A stretch of DNA of 26,511 nucleotides, from contig JAMPAW010000036.1 in NCBI GenBank assembly GCA_023666975.1, positions 1 through 26,511 of the forward strand. Direction: 5' to 3'. The notes below the pieces were generated by a model that saw only the letters and a program-made list of their open reading frames with translations, ran no database searches and was not told the DNA's origin. The DNA is from Clostridium sp. (GTDB lineage Bacteria; Bacillota_A; Clostridia; Lachnospirales; Lachnospiraceae). The translations under genes were made by a program, and so were the position numbers. Below, one piece after another: positions 1-8,045 of this stretch; the stretch's first letter is position 1; every line of letters starts with the position of its first letter.

Positions 1-70
1 AGTAATTTTGGAGAAACAAGGCAGGATATAATGGAATTTACCTTTCAAGGCTGCTGTTTTTTGCAGGGAT

Positions 71-99
71 TTGACGGATACCACAAAATATCATATAAT
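71..99 (+). promoter_or_regulatory. Putative sigma-A promoter upstream of the first GT gene
   Basis: TTGACG at 71-76 and TATAAT at 94-99 are separated by exactly 17 nt, close to the sigma-A consensus. Transcription would begin near 106 and give a leader of about 75 nt before the gene at 183. The -10 box overlaps the left arm of an inverted repeat (97-133), so a DNA-binding regulator or read-through from upstream could affect it. Seen in sequence; activity is inferred. Confidence 0.6.
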
Positions 100-136
100 A
101 GCACTATTGGTATACACTATCCATAGTGCTATTTTT
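97..136 (+). terminator. Inverted repeat followed by T run (terminator, or operator-like palindrome)
   Basis: The arms AATAGCACTAT (97-107) and ATAGTGCTATT (123-133) are perfectly complementary over 11 bp around a 15-nt loop, and a T run (132-136) follows. This fits a rho-independent terminator for a gene left of the window, although the stem is AT-rich. Because the putative promoter's -10 box lies in the left arm, transcripts starting near 106 would not contain the whole hairpin, so it could equally act as an operator. A frame open from base 1 to a stop at 124-126 may be the tail of that upstream gene but matches nothing I recognise. Confidence 0.5.
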
Positions 137-182
137 GCGGATGGACGGTTTGGGAAATAAATTCGGCGGATGAAGGTGGCCC

Positions 183-1208
183 ATGAAGAAAATAAGCATT
201 TTAATTCCGTGCTACAACGAAGTGGAAAATGTGGATCTGATGGCGATGGCAGTCACGAATGTGATGGCAGAGGCATTGCCGCAATATGATTACGAACTAT
301 TGTTTATTGATAACTGTTCCACGGACGGCACGCGGGACAAGCTGGAGAAACTGTGTCAGGATGATAAGCGGATCAAAGCGATCTTTAATGTGACGAATTT
401 CGGGCAGTTTAATTCTCCGTTTCATGGGATGTGCCAGACGACGGGAGACTGCACGATCAGCATGTGCTGCGATTTTCAGGATCCCGTGGAGCTGATACCG
501 ACCTTTGTTCATGAGTGGGAGCAGGGACATAAGATCGTCAGCGGGATCAAATCTACCAGCAGGGAAAACGGCTTTATCTACTGGATGCGCTCCTGCTATT
601 ATAAAATGATCAAGAACATGTCCGACGTGAAGATGATCGAGCATTTTACAGGCTTTGGTCTCTATGATAGGTCTTTTATCGCGATCTTAAAGGAGTTAAA
701 CGATCCGGTCCCGTTCTTGCGCGGGATCGTGGCGGAGTACGGCTCCGGTTTTAACCGGAAAGAAATTTTCTATGAGCAGGCGAAGCGCCGCGCAGGAAAG
801 ACGCATAATAATTTTTTCAGTCTGTATGACGCGGCGATGCTGAGCATTACCTCCTACACGAAGGTGGGGCTGCGCGTTGCAACGCTGCTCGGTTTTTTGT
901 CGTCCGGTATCAGTATGATTATCGCATTGGTCTACCTGATCATGAAATTGTGCAACTGGGATAATTTTCAGGCAGGCAATGCGCCGATGGTGCTCGGCGT
1001 CTATATTCTGGGGTCCATTCAGTTGTTTTTTATCGGACTGATCGGGGAATATATCTTAAATATCAATACGCGTGTGATCCACCGGCCGCTTGTTGTCGAG
1101 GAAAAGCGGCTGAATTTTGGAGACGGCGCGGCGGACTCGCAGGACGCGGCGAGACCGGAGGAGGCAGGGCGGATTAACATGCAGGCGGCTGAAAAGGCGG
1201 ATGAATAG
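183..1208 (+). CDS. GtrB/DPM-type GT2 glycosyltransferase with two C-terminal TM helices
   Basis: This 341-residue GT2 enzyme starts with the usual nucleotide-binding strand (ISILIPCYNE, residues 4-13) and continues through DNCSTDGT (43-50). Two hydrophobic helices lie at about 231-256 and 267-292, the architecture of bactoprenol-phosphate glycosyltransferases (GtrB, ArnC, DPM1), which load a sugar onto undecaprenyl phosphate at the cytoplasmic face. The metal-binding region reads MCCDFQDP (94-101), where relatives usually have DADLQDP, so the first Asp of the DxD is Cys. A charged, Ala/Glu-rich tail of about 40 residues follows TM2. Start ATG 183 is preceded by a GAAGGTGG-like site. It stops 5 nt before the GT8 gene. 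Its sugar is unknown. Confidence 0.85.
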   Translation: MKKISILIPCYNEVENVDLMAMAVTNVMAEALPQYDYELLFIDNCSTDGTRDKLEKLCQDDKRIKAIFNVTNFGQFNSPFHGMCQTTGDCTISMCCDFQDPVELIPTFVHEWEQGHKIVSGIKSTSRENGFIYWMRSCYYKMIKNMSDVKMIEHFTGFGLYDRSFIAILKELNDPVPFLRGIVAEYGSGFNRKEIFYEQAKRRAGKTHNNFFSLYDAAMLSITSYTKVGLRVATLLGFLSSGISMIIALVYLIMKLCNWDNFQAGNAPMVLGVYILGSIQLFFIGLIGEYILNINTRVIHRPLVVEEKRLNFGDGAADSQDAARPEEAGRINMQAAEKADE

Positions 1209-1213
1209 GAGCA

Positions 1214-2236
1214 ATGGCAGATCAGATGAATATCCTATACCAATTTAATGAAGCCTATGCGCCGTTCGCGGGAGCCTCGGTCACGTCACTGTTTGAGAAT
1301 AACAGAAGAACGGGAGAGATTGTCATTTACATTCTTGGGGAAGGCTTGTCCGCTGAAAGCATCCGGCGTTTTGAGGGGCTTGCAGAGCAGTACGGGAGAA
1401 CGATCATATTTTTGGATGCGGACGCAGCGATGGAACGCATGAAGGAGATAAATTTGCCGACTTATCGCGGTTCCTACGCGGCAAATTTACGATTGTTTCT
1501 GACAGATATTCTGCCTGAATCCGTGGAGCGGATCTTATATTTGGATGCGGACACGGTTGTATGTAATGCACTTGATTCATTTTATATGACAGATATGGGA
1601 CAAAAGGTCGTTGGTATGGTGATTGATTCGCTGGCGGAACGGCATAAACGGGACATAGGTCTTTCTACAGATTCAGAATATTATAATTCTGGCGTGATCC
1701 TGTTTAATATGAAGAAATGGAGACGGGCGGATTATACACAGCAGATTGTCGATCATGTTCTTCATGTGAGGAGCCATTATCCGGCGCCGGATCAGGATTT
1801 GCTGAATGTCTGCTGCCGTGGCGCGATTTTTCGGCTGCCGATCCGGTATAACTTACAACCAATCCATCTTGCTTTTTCGTATCGGCAGTATCATTGCTTT
1901 TTTGGACAGACATCATATTATGGAAAAGCAGAGATCGAACAGGCAGTACGGTCGCCGGGGATTTTGCATTTCTTTCGGTTTGTGGGGGAGTTCCCGTGGC
2001 ATGAGAATACGCTTCACCCTGATCGGGAAGTGTTCGACAAGTATTTGGCACTTTCGCCGTGGCGTGATTATCAGAAGAAAAAAGCACAGGTTGGAGCTAT
2101 ATTAAAAATCGAGAAAGGCCTGTATCGGATATTGCCGCGCGGCATTTTTATCATGCTGTTTAAGTTGAGTCATATGTTGTTTATCGAGAGAGCAAATAGG
2201 GATTCACTGAAAAATAAGACAAATAAAAACATGTAG
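1214..2236 (+). CDS. GT8 family glycosyltransferase
   Basis: A 340-residue retaining GT-A enzyme of the GT8 (LgtC/general stress protein A) type. It has the N-terminal NILYQFN strand, the DxD in LYLDADTVV (DAD 111-113), the YYNSGVILFN segment, DQDLLN and a late HFF..EFPWHE region, in family order. These enzymes transfer glucose or galactose from UDP-sugars in the cytoplasm. The C-terminus is basic and hydrophobic and may contact the membrane. The start is uncertain: AGGAG (1207-1211) lies only 2 nt from ATG 1214 and 14 nt from ATG 1226. The family usually begins at MNILY, which is the ATG at 1226. Donor and acceptor cannot be read from sequence. Confidence 0.88.
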   Translation: MADQMNILYQFNEAYAPFAGASVTSLFENNRRTGEIVIYILGEGLSAESIRRFEGLAEQYGRTIIFLDADAAMERMKEINLPTYRGSYAANLRLFLTDILPESVERILYLDADTVVCNALDSFYMTDMGQKVVGMVIDSLAERHKRDIGLSTDSEYYNSGVILFNMKKWRRADYTQQIVDHVLHVRSHYPAPDQDLLNVCCRGAIFRLPIRYNLQPIHLAFSYRQYHCFFGQTSYYGKAEIEQAVRSPGILHFFRFVGEFPWHENTLHPDREVFDKYLALSPWRDYQKKKAQVGAILKIEKGLYRILPRGIFIMLFKLSHMLFIERANRDSLKNKTNKNM

Positions 2237-2273
2237 AGTGGAGAAAGTTGCCAGCGGCGTATGAGGAGAAAGC

Positions 2274-3086
2274 ATGGCAGGATATAAAAGATCGGATGGA
2301 AAGCCGGCCACGATCAGCATTATCACCGTCTGCTATAACGCGGAGCGCGTCATAGAACAGACAATCCGTTCCGTGGCGGAGCAGACATATCCGCATATCG
2401 AGTATCTGATCATAGACGGCGCGTCAACGGACGGTACGGAGACGCTGGTGCGCCCTTATGCCCAAAAAGGCATATTACAGTGGTATTCTGAGCCGGATCA
2501 TGGGATTTATGATGCCATGAATAAAGGTGCGAAAAAAGCAACGGGTGATTATCTTTATTTTTTGAATGCAGGGGATACGCTTTTTGATAACGGCGTGATG
2601 GAACGGATGGCGGCGCGCTGTCAGCCTTCCCGTGCCGAGGTGCTTTATGGCAGCATTACCTATGTGCATCCTGACGGGCATACCGAGCAGCGTTTATACG
2701 GGAAATCCTGCGGCAGTCTGCTTTATTATCTGACGGGGGACTGCATTAACCATCAGGCAATATTGGCGCACAGAGAATGCTTTCGTCATGTACGGTTTGA
2801 TGCGGAGCATTACCGGATCTGTGCGGACAGGGATTGGATGCTGCGTCTAAAAAAGAGAAAAATACCGTTTATCTGTACCGGAGAGATGATTGCGTATTAT
2901 TCGCTGGATGAGAACAGTGCGAGCGTCAAAGACAAAGCGGACTATCGGCGGGAGGCGAAGAACTGCATCAAAAAGAATCTGCCGTTTGGGTATCCGGTGT
3001 TTGCATTGTTTGAGTTCTGTAGGAACAATCGTGTGCTCGGAAAAATGTTGCATGGAGTGTACAGGGTGTTGTATATTCGGAAGTGA
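2274..3086 (+). CDS. GT2 family glycosyltransferase (WcaA-like)
   Basis: A 270-residue single-domain GT2 enzyme: ISIITVCYNAE (14-24), IDGASTDGT (47-55), SEPDHGIYDAMNKG (72-85) and the metal-binding NAGD (98-101), where many relatives have N/D-x-D-D. There is no transmembrane helix, so it should act on a lipid-linked intermediate at the cytoplasmic face. GAGGAG about 8 nt upstream supports ATG 2274. It closely resembles the GT2 at 25480 over the catalytic half, so the two are paralogues within one locus. Like the two genes before it, it is visibly GC-richer than the genes that follow. Donor and acceptor are unknown. Confidence 0.88.
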   Translation: MAGYKRSDGKPATISIITVCYNAERVIEQTIRSVAEQTYPHIEYLIIDGASTDGTETLVRPYAQKGILQWYSEPDHGIYDAMNKGAKKATGDYLYFLNAGDTLFDNGVMERMAARCQPSRAEVLYGSITYVHPDGHTEQRLYGKSCGSLLYYLTGDCINHQAILAHRECFRHVRFDAEHYRICADRDWMLRLKKRKIPFICTGEMIAYYSLDENSASVKDKADYRREAKNCIKKNLPFGYPVFALFEFCRNNRVLGKMLHGVYRVLYIRK

Positions 3087-3133
3087 GATTGAAGAAGATT
3101 ATAATGAATATAGCAACATGAAGTATCTATGAA

Positions 3134-3280
3134 ATGAAACATTTGTGCATGCTTATGATCGTGAAATATTGCTTATTGACACCTAGTGTAACAGGTTGTA
3201 TTCTAAAGTGGATGATGCAGTCAGAAACAAAGAAGAGTTTTTGCAAGGGCTATGAAGCGGACTGTAAAGAGATAAGATGA
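3134..3280 (+). other. Spacer with small open frame coupled to flippase start
   Basis: The 190-bp gap before the flippase (3087-3276) holds a frame that can be read from ATG 3134 (48 codons) or ATG 3212 (22 codons) and stops at 3278-3280, overlapping the flippase ATG as ATGA. No good ribosome-binding site precedes either start and I recognise no family. A neighbouring frame reads DAVRNKEEFLQG before running into a stop, and could join the GYEADCKEIR end of this one, so the stretch may be the frameshifted 3' remnant of a lost gene. Alternatively it is a leader peptide or chance. Low confidence that it is translated. Confidence 0.2.
3176..3204 (+). promoter_or_regulatory. Putative sigma-A promoter upstream of the flippase
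   Basis: A perfect -35 box TTGACA (3176-3181) is followed after exactly 17 nt by TATTCT (3199-3204), a good -10 match. Transcription would start near 3211, giving a 65-nt leader to ATG 3277. It sits where GC-rich genes give way to AT-richer genes, consistent with a second transcription unit for the flippase and following genes. Confidence 0.6.
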
Positions 3281-4689
3281 CAAGAAAAATTGATAGATTA
3301 AGCAAATTACGACCAACCAATGCATTTATTAACGCATCGCTAATTTATATAGTAGCGAATGGAATTGGTCAAGGAACAACGCTCCTTGTTAATACGTTTT
3401 TTACAAGGCATATGTCGCAAAGCGATTACGGACTTTATAGCAATTATTATTCTTTGGTAGCCATGTTGGGACCAATTGTGGGGGCAAATTTGTATGATGG
3501 ATTAGCGAATGCCTACATGGACTATAAGGAAAAAATTCACGATTTTAGATCTTCCGTTTTGTTATTGTCATTGATATGGGGCAGCACAATATCGTGTGTG
3601 ACAATTTGGGTGTTTGGGGTAGTTAGCTGGTCAATACCGCTGATCGGTGTCGTGCTCAGCCTTATACACGCATATGGTTTTTTCGCTATTAACTATTATC
3701 TTCAATCTATGAATATGGAAAACCGGTTTATTAGGAAAGGAATCGGTCTGTGTGTGCCCAATATTCTGCAGGCGTTGTTTGGCGTCATTGCGGTTATACT
3801 ATGCAATAACTATATCAGTCGTGCAGCAGGATCTGCAGTGGGAGTTGCATTATGTGGTGCAATAGGAGTATTTCTGATATGCCGTGATACAAGGCCGAGA
3901 TACAACGCAGAATATTGGAAATATGCACTGAGAATATCGCTTCCGGCAATCATCAGTTCCATTGCAGCTATGATCATGCAGCAGAGTGATAAAGCAATCA
4001 TCACAGAACTGATTAATTCTGAGACAACGGCTATTTATGCGTTGATCTATAATATCGGCTATATTTTGTATGCGGTTCAGCAGGCTACTAATGGCGTGTG
4101 GCAGGTATGGTATTATAACACGTTGGAAAACAAGAACTATGAGCGGGTGCCATTTGTTCAGAAATGGTATCTGTTTGTTATGCTTATTTTGGCTACCGGA
4201 TTGTATATGATAGCGCCCGAAGCGGTCAAAATATTATCACCAAGCAGCTATTGGCAGTTTGAATATGTGGTACCGTTTATCATAGGGTCGTATTTTATGC
4301 TGATGCATTCTATATGCTTGTCAACATTACATTATTATAAGAAAAATGGAGTGGCTTCGTGGATCGTATCGGCAGCTGCAGTTATGAATGTTATGTTGAA
4401 TTATTTGCTGATACCTCATTTTGGCGGGATTGCCGCTGCCTACACTACAGTGATTGCATATTTGTTTATTTATGCGGTTACTAGCGTATATTTGGTAGCC
4501 AAGAAGCAATATTATTTCCGAGGGAAATATTTTCTGCTTTTTAGCGCAGGAGTCATATTGATGGGAATGATATTTTATATTGTTATGGATCAAATATGGA
4601 TCAGATATGGCGTATTTATCATTCTATTGTTGATAGAAGCGTTGTATTTGTATATAAAAAGGAAAACTCTGAAAAATATATTGAATTGA
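3277..4689 (+). CDS. Wzx-type polysaccharide flippase (MOP superfamily)
   Basis: A 470-residue, strongly hydrophobic protein with about 12-14 predicted membrane helices and the oligosaccharide flippase layout: an N-terminal amphipathic stretch, then FINASLIYIVANGIGQG (about residues 17-33), TRHMSQSDYGLYSNYYS after the first helix, and a second half containing QQSDKAIITELI. It should flip the undecaprenyl-diphosphate-linked repeat unit to the outer face, implying a Wzx/Wzy-type or related pathway. A promoter (3176-3204) lies just upstream. The site before the ATG (AAAGAGATAAG) is a weak Shine-Dalgarno, so coupling to the small upstream frame is possible. No polymerase was recognised nearby. 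Confidence 0.9.
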   Translation: MTRKIDRLSKLRPTNAFINASLIYIVANGIGQGTTLLVNTFFTRHMSQSDYGLYSNYYSLVAMLGPIVGANLYDGLANAYMDYKEKIHDFRSSVLLLSLIWGSTISCVTIWVFGVVSWSIPLIGVVLSLIHAYGFFAINYYLQSMNMENRFIRKGIGLCVPNILQALFGVIAVILCNNYISRAAGSAVGVALCGAIGVFLICRDTRPRYNAEYWKYALRISLPAIISSIAAMIMQQSDKAIITELINSETTAIYALIYNIGYILYAVQQATNGVWQVWYYNTLENKNYERVPFVQKWYLFVMLILATGLYMIAPEAVKILSPSSYWQFEYVVPFIIGSYFMLMHSICLSTLHYYKKNGVASWIVSAAAVMNVMLNYLLIPHFGGIAAAYTTVIAYLFIYAVTSVYLVAKKQYYFRGKYFLLFSAGVILMGMIFYIVMDQIWIRYGVFIILLLIEALYLYIKRKTLKNILN

Positions 4690-4706
4690 GTGTGAATAAA
4701 AAAATC

Positions 4707-4712
4707 AGGAGG
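4707..4712 (+). promoter_or_regulatory. Ribosome-binding site fixing a TTG start
   Basis: A full AGGAGG lies 8 nt before TTG 4721, the strongest Shine-Dalgarno in this part of the window. No ATG in frame is similarly placed, so TTG is the start of the sialyltransferase-like gene. Confidence 0.8.
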
Positions 4713-4720
4713 CAACAAAT

Positions 4721-5839
4721 TTGGGAAAAAGAGGATTGGTGATCATCTACGACCCACATGCGTTAATGCAGTTTTTACAGTTTTATTGTATGGGTGATTA
4801 TGTGGCGGTGTGGGATGCGTTATGTCTGCCGAAAGAGGATGGAAAGGAAGAGATGCATTCTCATTGTGAGCGGACAGGTGTGTTTCAAAATATATACACA
4901 GGGGAGTCAGAGTACAAGAGCCTGTCTGTGAGTGCTAAATTCAAGCTGTTTATCCCGATGGTATGGTTCAGCATTACGGGACGGCGAAAAAAGTATTGTA
5001 GGCAGACGCTGAATCAATATGTAGGCAATGTAGATAAATATGACATTCTTGCGGCAAACATAGATACGGGTTTTATAAGTGGTATGTTGGCATCCTTTGG
5101 CAGGGAGAAAGAGGTTATTTATTTTGAGGACGGAATAGGAGACTATTCCATATATCGAAAACATTGGCGTCCATACTGTAGTGCGGGATTTTTTGAAGAT
5201 CTTCAGTGTGTTGTAATGGCTAGACTGGGGTATTTTGGAAAGTGTTTCACTTATCTGAAACCTACAAAAGACACGATTAAGTATTGTTCTATAAGAGAAG
5301 AGTTGCGATACAGAAATTACAAGGAAATACGGCAGTTTCAGCTTAATCCAAATATGTTACTGAAATTTAGGGGGGTGCTGAATCAGACTTATCCTGAATT
5401 GAGTAATCTTATGATAGATGAAAAAACAGCGATAGCTTTTACGGAACCGATTGAACCTGATTGTGATGAGGCAAAGGAATACGCGGATAGATTTGTGCGC
5501 GTAATATGTCAAAAACATACTCGCGTTCTGCTAAAGTGCCATCCCAGAGAGAATGTGGATAAATATTTATTTCCAGAAAACATTGCGGTAGAGGTGGTTC
5601 CAAAGGATATTCCGGCTGAACTGCTGTTTCCTTATATAAATGGGAACGCTTGCTATTTTATGTTTGCCAACAGCGTTTTACTAGGCGTAGGACCGTATAA
5701 TCTGGATGTAAATATTGTGTATTTGAAGGATATAAATAATGAAGGCTATCAAAAGTATCAAAATATTGTGGATTATGATGGTATAAAAGCATTGTGTGAC
5801 AGATTTATTAAGAATCAATATAATATGATAGGCATGTAA
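4721..5839 (+). CDS. Sialyltransferase-like glycosyltransferase (GT52/polysialyltransferase type)
   Basis: This 372-residue soluble protein carries the two short motifs typical of bacterial sialyltransferases: an acidic-acidic-Gly motif in YFEDGIGDY (E136, D137, G138) and an HP motif in KCHPRE (H274, P275). In families GT38, GT52 and GT80 these residues bind and catalyse transfer from CMP-sugars. The next gene is a cytidylyltransferase, which supports a CMP-activated donor made by this locus. TTG start set by AGGAGG. The family call rests on motifs and length, not an alignment; the donor need not be sialic acid. A G6 tract at 5370-5375 lies in the coding region and the frame is intact. Confidence 0.7.
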   Translation: MGKRGLVIIYDPHALMQFLQFYCMGDYVAVWDALCLPKEDGKEEMHSHCERTGVFQNIYTGESEYKSLSVSAKFKLFIPMVWFSITGRRKKYCRQTLNQYVGNVDKYDILAANIDTGFISGMLASFGREKEVIYFEDGIGDYSIYRKHWRPYCSAGFFEDLQCVVMARLGYFGKCFTYLKPTKDTIKYCSIREELRYRNYKEIRQFQLNPNMLLKFRGVLNQTYPELSNLMIDEKTAIAFTEPIEPDCDEAKEYADRFVRVICQKHTRVLLKCHPRENVDKYLFPENIAVEVVPKDIPAELLFPYINGNACYFMFANSVLLGVGPYNLDVNIVYLKDINNEGYQKYQNIVDYDGIKALCDRFIKNQYNMIGM

Positions 5840-5841
5840 TT

Positions 5842-5870
5842 TTGAAATGACATTGTGGCATTTTTACATA
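5842..5870 (+). promoter_or_regulatory. Possible weak promoter before the cytidylyltransferase
   Basis: TTGAAA (5842-5847) and TACATA (5865-5870) are 17 nt apart in the 89-nt gap. Spacing is ideal but the -10 match is only fair, and AT-rich spacers give such matches by chance. An AAAGGGGAAAG ribosome site follows before ATG 5929. Confidence 0.3.
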
Positions 5871-5928
5871 CCGATTAAAACAGGAAGAAAAAATTATAGA
5901 TGTTGGTCGAAAGGGGAAAGTATATCGG

Positions 5929-6693
5929 ATGAAGTATTTGGCGATTATTCAGGCAAGAATGGGGTCAAGCAGATTACCCAATAAAGTATTAAGGCCGTTA
6001 TGTGGGAGGCCCATGCTGCAGCATATTGTGTCAAGAATGCAAAAGAGTGAGTGTATTGATCACATTATGGTTGCAACTACAGTGAAAGAAGATGATAATG
6101 CAATAGAAGAACTTTGCCGTCAAATACAGATAGAATGTTATAGAGGGTCTGAAAATGATGTGCTAGATCGCTATTATCAAGCAGCGAGCAGATACAAGCC
6201 TCAAAATGTAGTAAGGATCACGGCCGATTGTCCATTTATAGATCCGGTTGTCGTTGATCACATTATTCAAATTCATGAAAAAGGGGGATACGATTATACA
6301 TCTAATGTGTTGGTGGAGACATATCCTGACGGATTAGATACAGAAGTTTTTAAAATTTCGGCATTAGAAAGGGCATGGAGAGAGGCAAATTTGGCATCTG
6401 AGCGGGAACATGTGACACCATACATTAAATGCAAGGGAGAGTTCAAGCGGTATTCCGTGGAGCGCAGTCCGTCGCTTGCAACGAAAAGATGGACTGTTGA
6501 TACGGAAGCAGATTTTGCGCTGGCTGTGCAGGTGTACAATGCCTTGTACGATCAAGATAGTATTTTTTTGATGGAGGATATTCTTAAATTTCTGGAAAAT
6601 CATCAACAGATTGAACGATTAAATGAAAATATTGTGAGAAATGAAGGATACTTAAAGTCAGTCGCACATGACTATATAATACGGGAGGATTAG
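5929..6693 (+). CDS. spsF: SpsF-like cytidylyltransferase (CMP-sugar synthase family)
   Basis: A 254-residue nucleotidyltransferase of the SpsF/acylneuraminate cytidylyltransferase family. The N-terminal CTP-binding loop reads IIQARMGSSRLPNKVL (residues 5-20), followed by GRPMLQHIVSRM, VATTV (48-52) and RITADCPFIDP. Such proteins transfer CMP from CTP to a sugar acid or related sugar. It lies 4 nt before the aminotransferase gene, so both are co-translated. The upstream neighbour is sialyltransferase-like, matching CMP-donor synthesis. No NeuB-type PEP-condensing synthase is in the window, so what is activated is unclear. The symbol names the family and does not imply a spore-coat role. Confidence 0.82.
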   Translation: MKYLAIIQARMGSSRLPNKVLRPLCGRPMLQHIVSRMQKSECIDHIMVATTVKEDDNAIEELCRQIQIECYRGSENDVLDRYYQAASRYKPQNVVRITADCPFIDPVVVDHIIQIHEKGGYDYTSNVLVETYPDGLDTEVFKISALERAWREANLASEREHVTPYIKCKGEFKRYSVERSPSLATKRWTVDTEADFALAVQVYNALYDQDSIFLMEDILKFLENHQQIERLNENIVRNEGYLKSVAHDYIIRED

Positions 6694-6697
6694 AAAA

Positions 6698-8005
6698 ATG
6701 GGTATATCGCAGAAATTGTATGAAAGAGCAAAAAAGATAATTCCGGGTGGAACCCAGTTATTAAGTAAGAGACCTGAAATGTATTTGCCAGGACTATGGC
6801 CGGCTTATTATGAATCAGCAAAAGGTTGTTATGTTACAGATTTAGATGATAATCGATATTGTGACATGAGCTTTATGGGGATAGGGGCGAATGTTTTAGG
6901 CTATTGTGACGAAGATGTGGATCGGGCTGTTATAGATGCGGTGAGAAAGGGAAGCATGTGTACATTGAATGCACCGGAAGAAGTGGAATTGGCAGAGATA
7001 TTATTAGAATTGCATCCTTGGGCGGATATGGTGCGGTATGCCAAAACGGGCGGAGAAGCATTATCCGTGGCGGTTAGGATTGCACGGTCATGTACGGGGA
7101 AAGAAATTGTGCTTGTATGTGGATATCATGGGTGGCATGATTGGTATCTTGCTGCTAATTTGGAAAAGGGAGATCCGCTTTCTTATGTGCATTTGAGTGG
7201 ATTAGAACCTAAGGGAGTGCCAACTGGACTCGCGGATACTAATTTTATTTTTTCATATAATGATATAGAAAGATTTCAGGAATTAATTCAAAAGTATGAC
7301 GGCAAAATTGCAGCGGTTGTTATGGAACCAATCAGAAATATATATCCGAAAGATGATTTCTTACAGAAAATAAGAAAAGTAACAGAGGAGAAAAATATCG
7401 TACTGATTTTTGACGAAGTGTCTGCGGGGTTTCGGTTATGTTGCGGTGGTGCACACTTAGTATTGGGAGTGATACCGGATATGATTACGGTAGGAAAGGC
7501 GATGAGCAATGGGTATCCCATGGCAGCAATATTGGGTAAAGAAAATGTAATGTATTCCGCACAGGACACTTTTATAAGCAGTACCTATTGGACGGAAAGA
7601 ATTGGGTTAGTGGCTTCTGTAGCTACGATACGCAAGTATCGGAAAGAGAAAGTGGATGAGCATATTAACAAAATTGGAAAGTCTGTCAAGGCGGGGCTTT
7701 GCAAGGCGGCGGACAGGCATGGAATTGCTATAGACATTTCTGGCATTGATCCATTGGTACACTTTGAGTTCTGTTACAAGGATTCGCTGGTGTATAAAAC
7801 ATTTTTTACGCAGGAAATGTTAAAAAGAGGATATTTGGCCACGACTGCTGTGTATGCGAGTTATGCACATACTGATGAGAATGTGGCTGGTTATTTGGAT
7901 GCTGTAGATGAAGTTTTTGGAGTAATGCAGGTACAAATCCTAAACGGGAAAATACCACAGCTGGAAGGGGAAGTCTGCCATTCGGGGTTTCAGAGATTGA
8001 CTTGA
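6698..8005 (+). CDS. Class III aminotransferase, glutamate-1-semialdehyde aminomutase-like
   Basis: A 435-residue PLP enzyme of the GSA aminomutase/class III transaminase family. It shows KTGGEALSVAVRIAR (phosphate loop, 116-130), GYHGWHDW (142-149), LIFDEVSAGFR (Asp239, which contacts the pyridine nitrogen) and the Schiff-base lysine in TVGKAMSNGYPMAA (Lys267). All expected catalytic residues are visible. Its place between an SpsF-like cytidylyltransferase and an aldo/keto reductase argues for an amino-sugar role rather than haem synthesis; the usual hemL pathway neighbours are absent. It probably aminates a terminal or internal carbonyl of the sugar later activated with CMP (inference). An AGAAAA-type weak site precedes ATG 6698. 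Confidence 0.85.
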   Translation: MGISQKLYERAKKIIPGGTQLLSKRPEMYLPGLWPAYYESAKGCYVTDLDDNRYCDMSFMGIGANVLGYCDEDVDRAVIDAVRKGSMCTLNAPEEVELAEILLELHPWADMVRYAKTGGEALSVAVRIARSCTGKEIVLVCGYHGWHDWYLAANLEKGDPLSYVHLSGLEPKGVPTGLADTNFIFSYNDIERFQELIQKYDGKIAAVVMEPIRNIYPKDDFLQKIRKVTEEKNIVLIFDEVSAGFRLCCGGAHLVLGVIPDMITVGKAMSNGYPMAAILGKENVMYSAQDTFISSTYWTERIGLVASVATIRKYRKEKVDEHINKIGKSVKAGLCKAADRHGIAIDISGIDPLVHFEFCYKDSLVYKTFFTQEMLKRGYLATTAVYASYAHTDENVAGYLDAVDEVFGVMQVQILNGKIPQLEGEVCHSGFQRLT

Positions 8006-8045
8006 ATAAAAATGTAATGCGTTATCTTGAATGACAGGAGAATGA

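Noticed and set aside
31..126. A 31-codon open frame starting ATG 31, open to the left edge of the window
   Set aside because: It overlaps the promoter and hairpin, has no recognisable family, and the ATG has no clear ribosome site; it may be the end of an upstream gene but cannot be supported.
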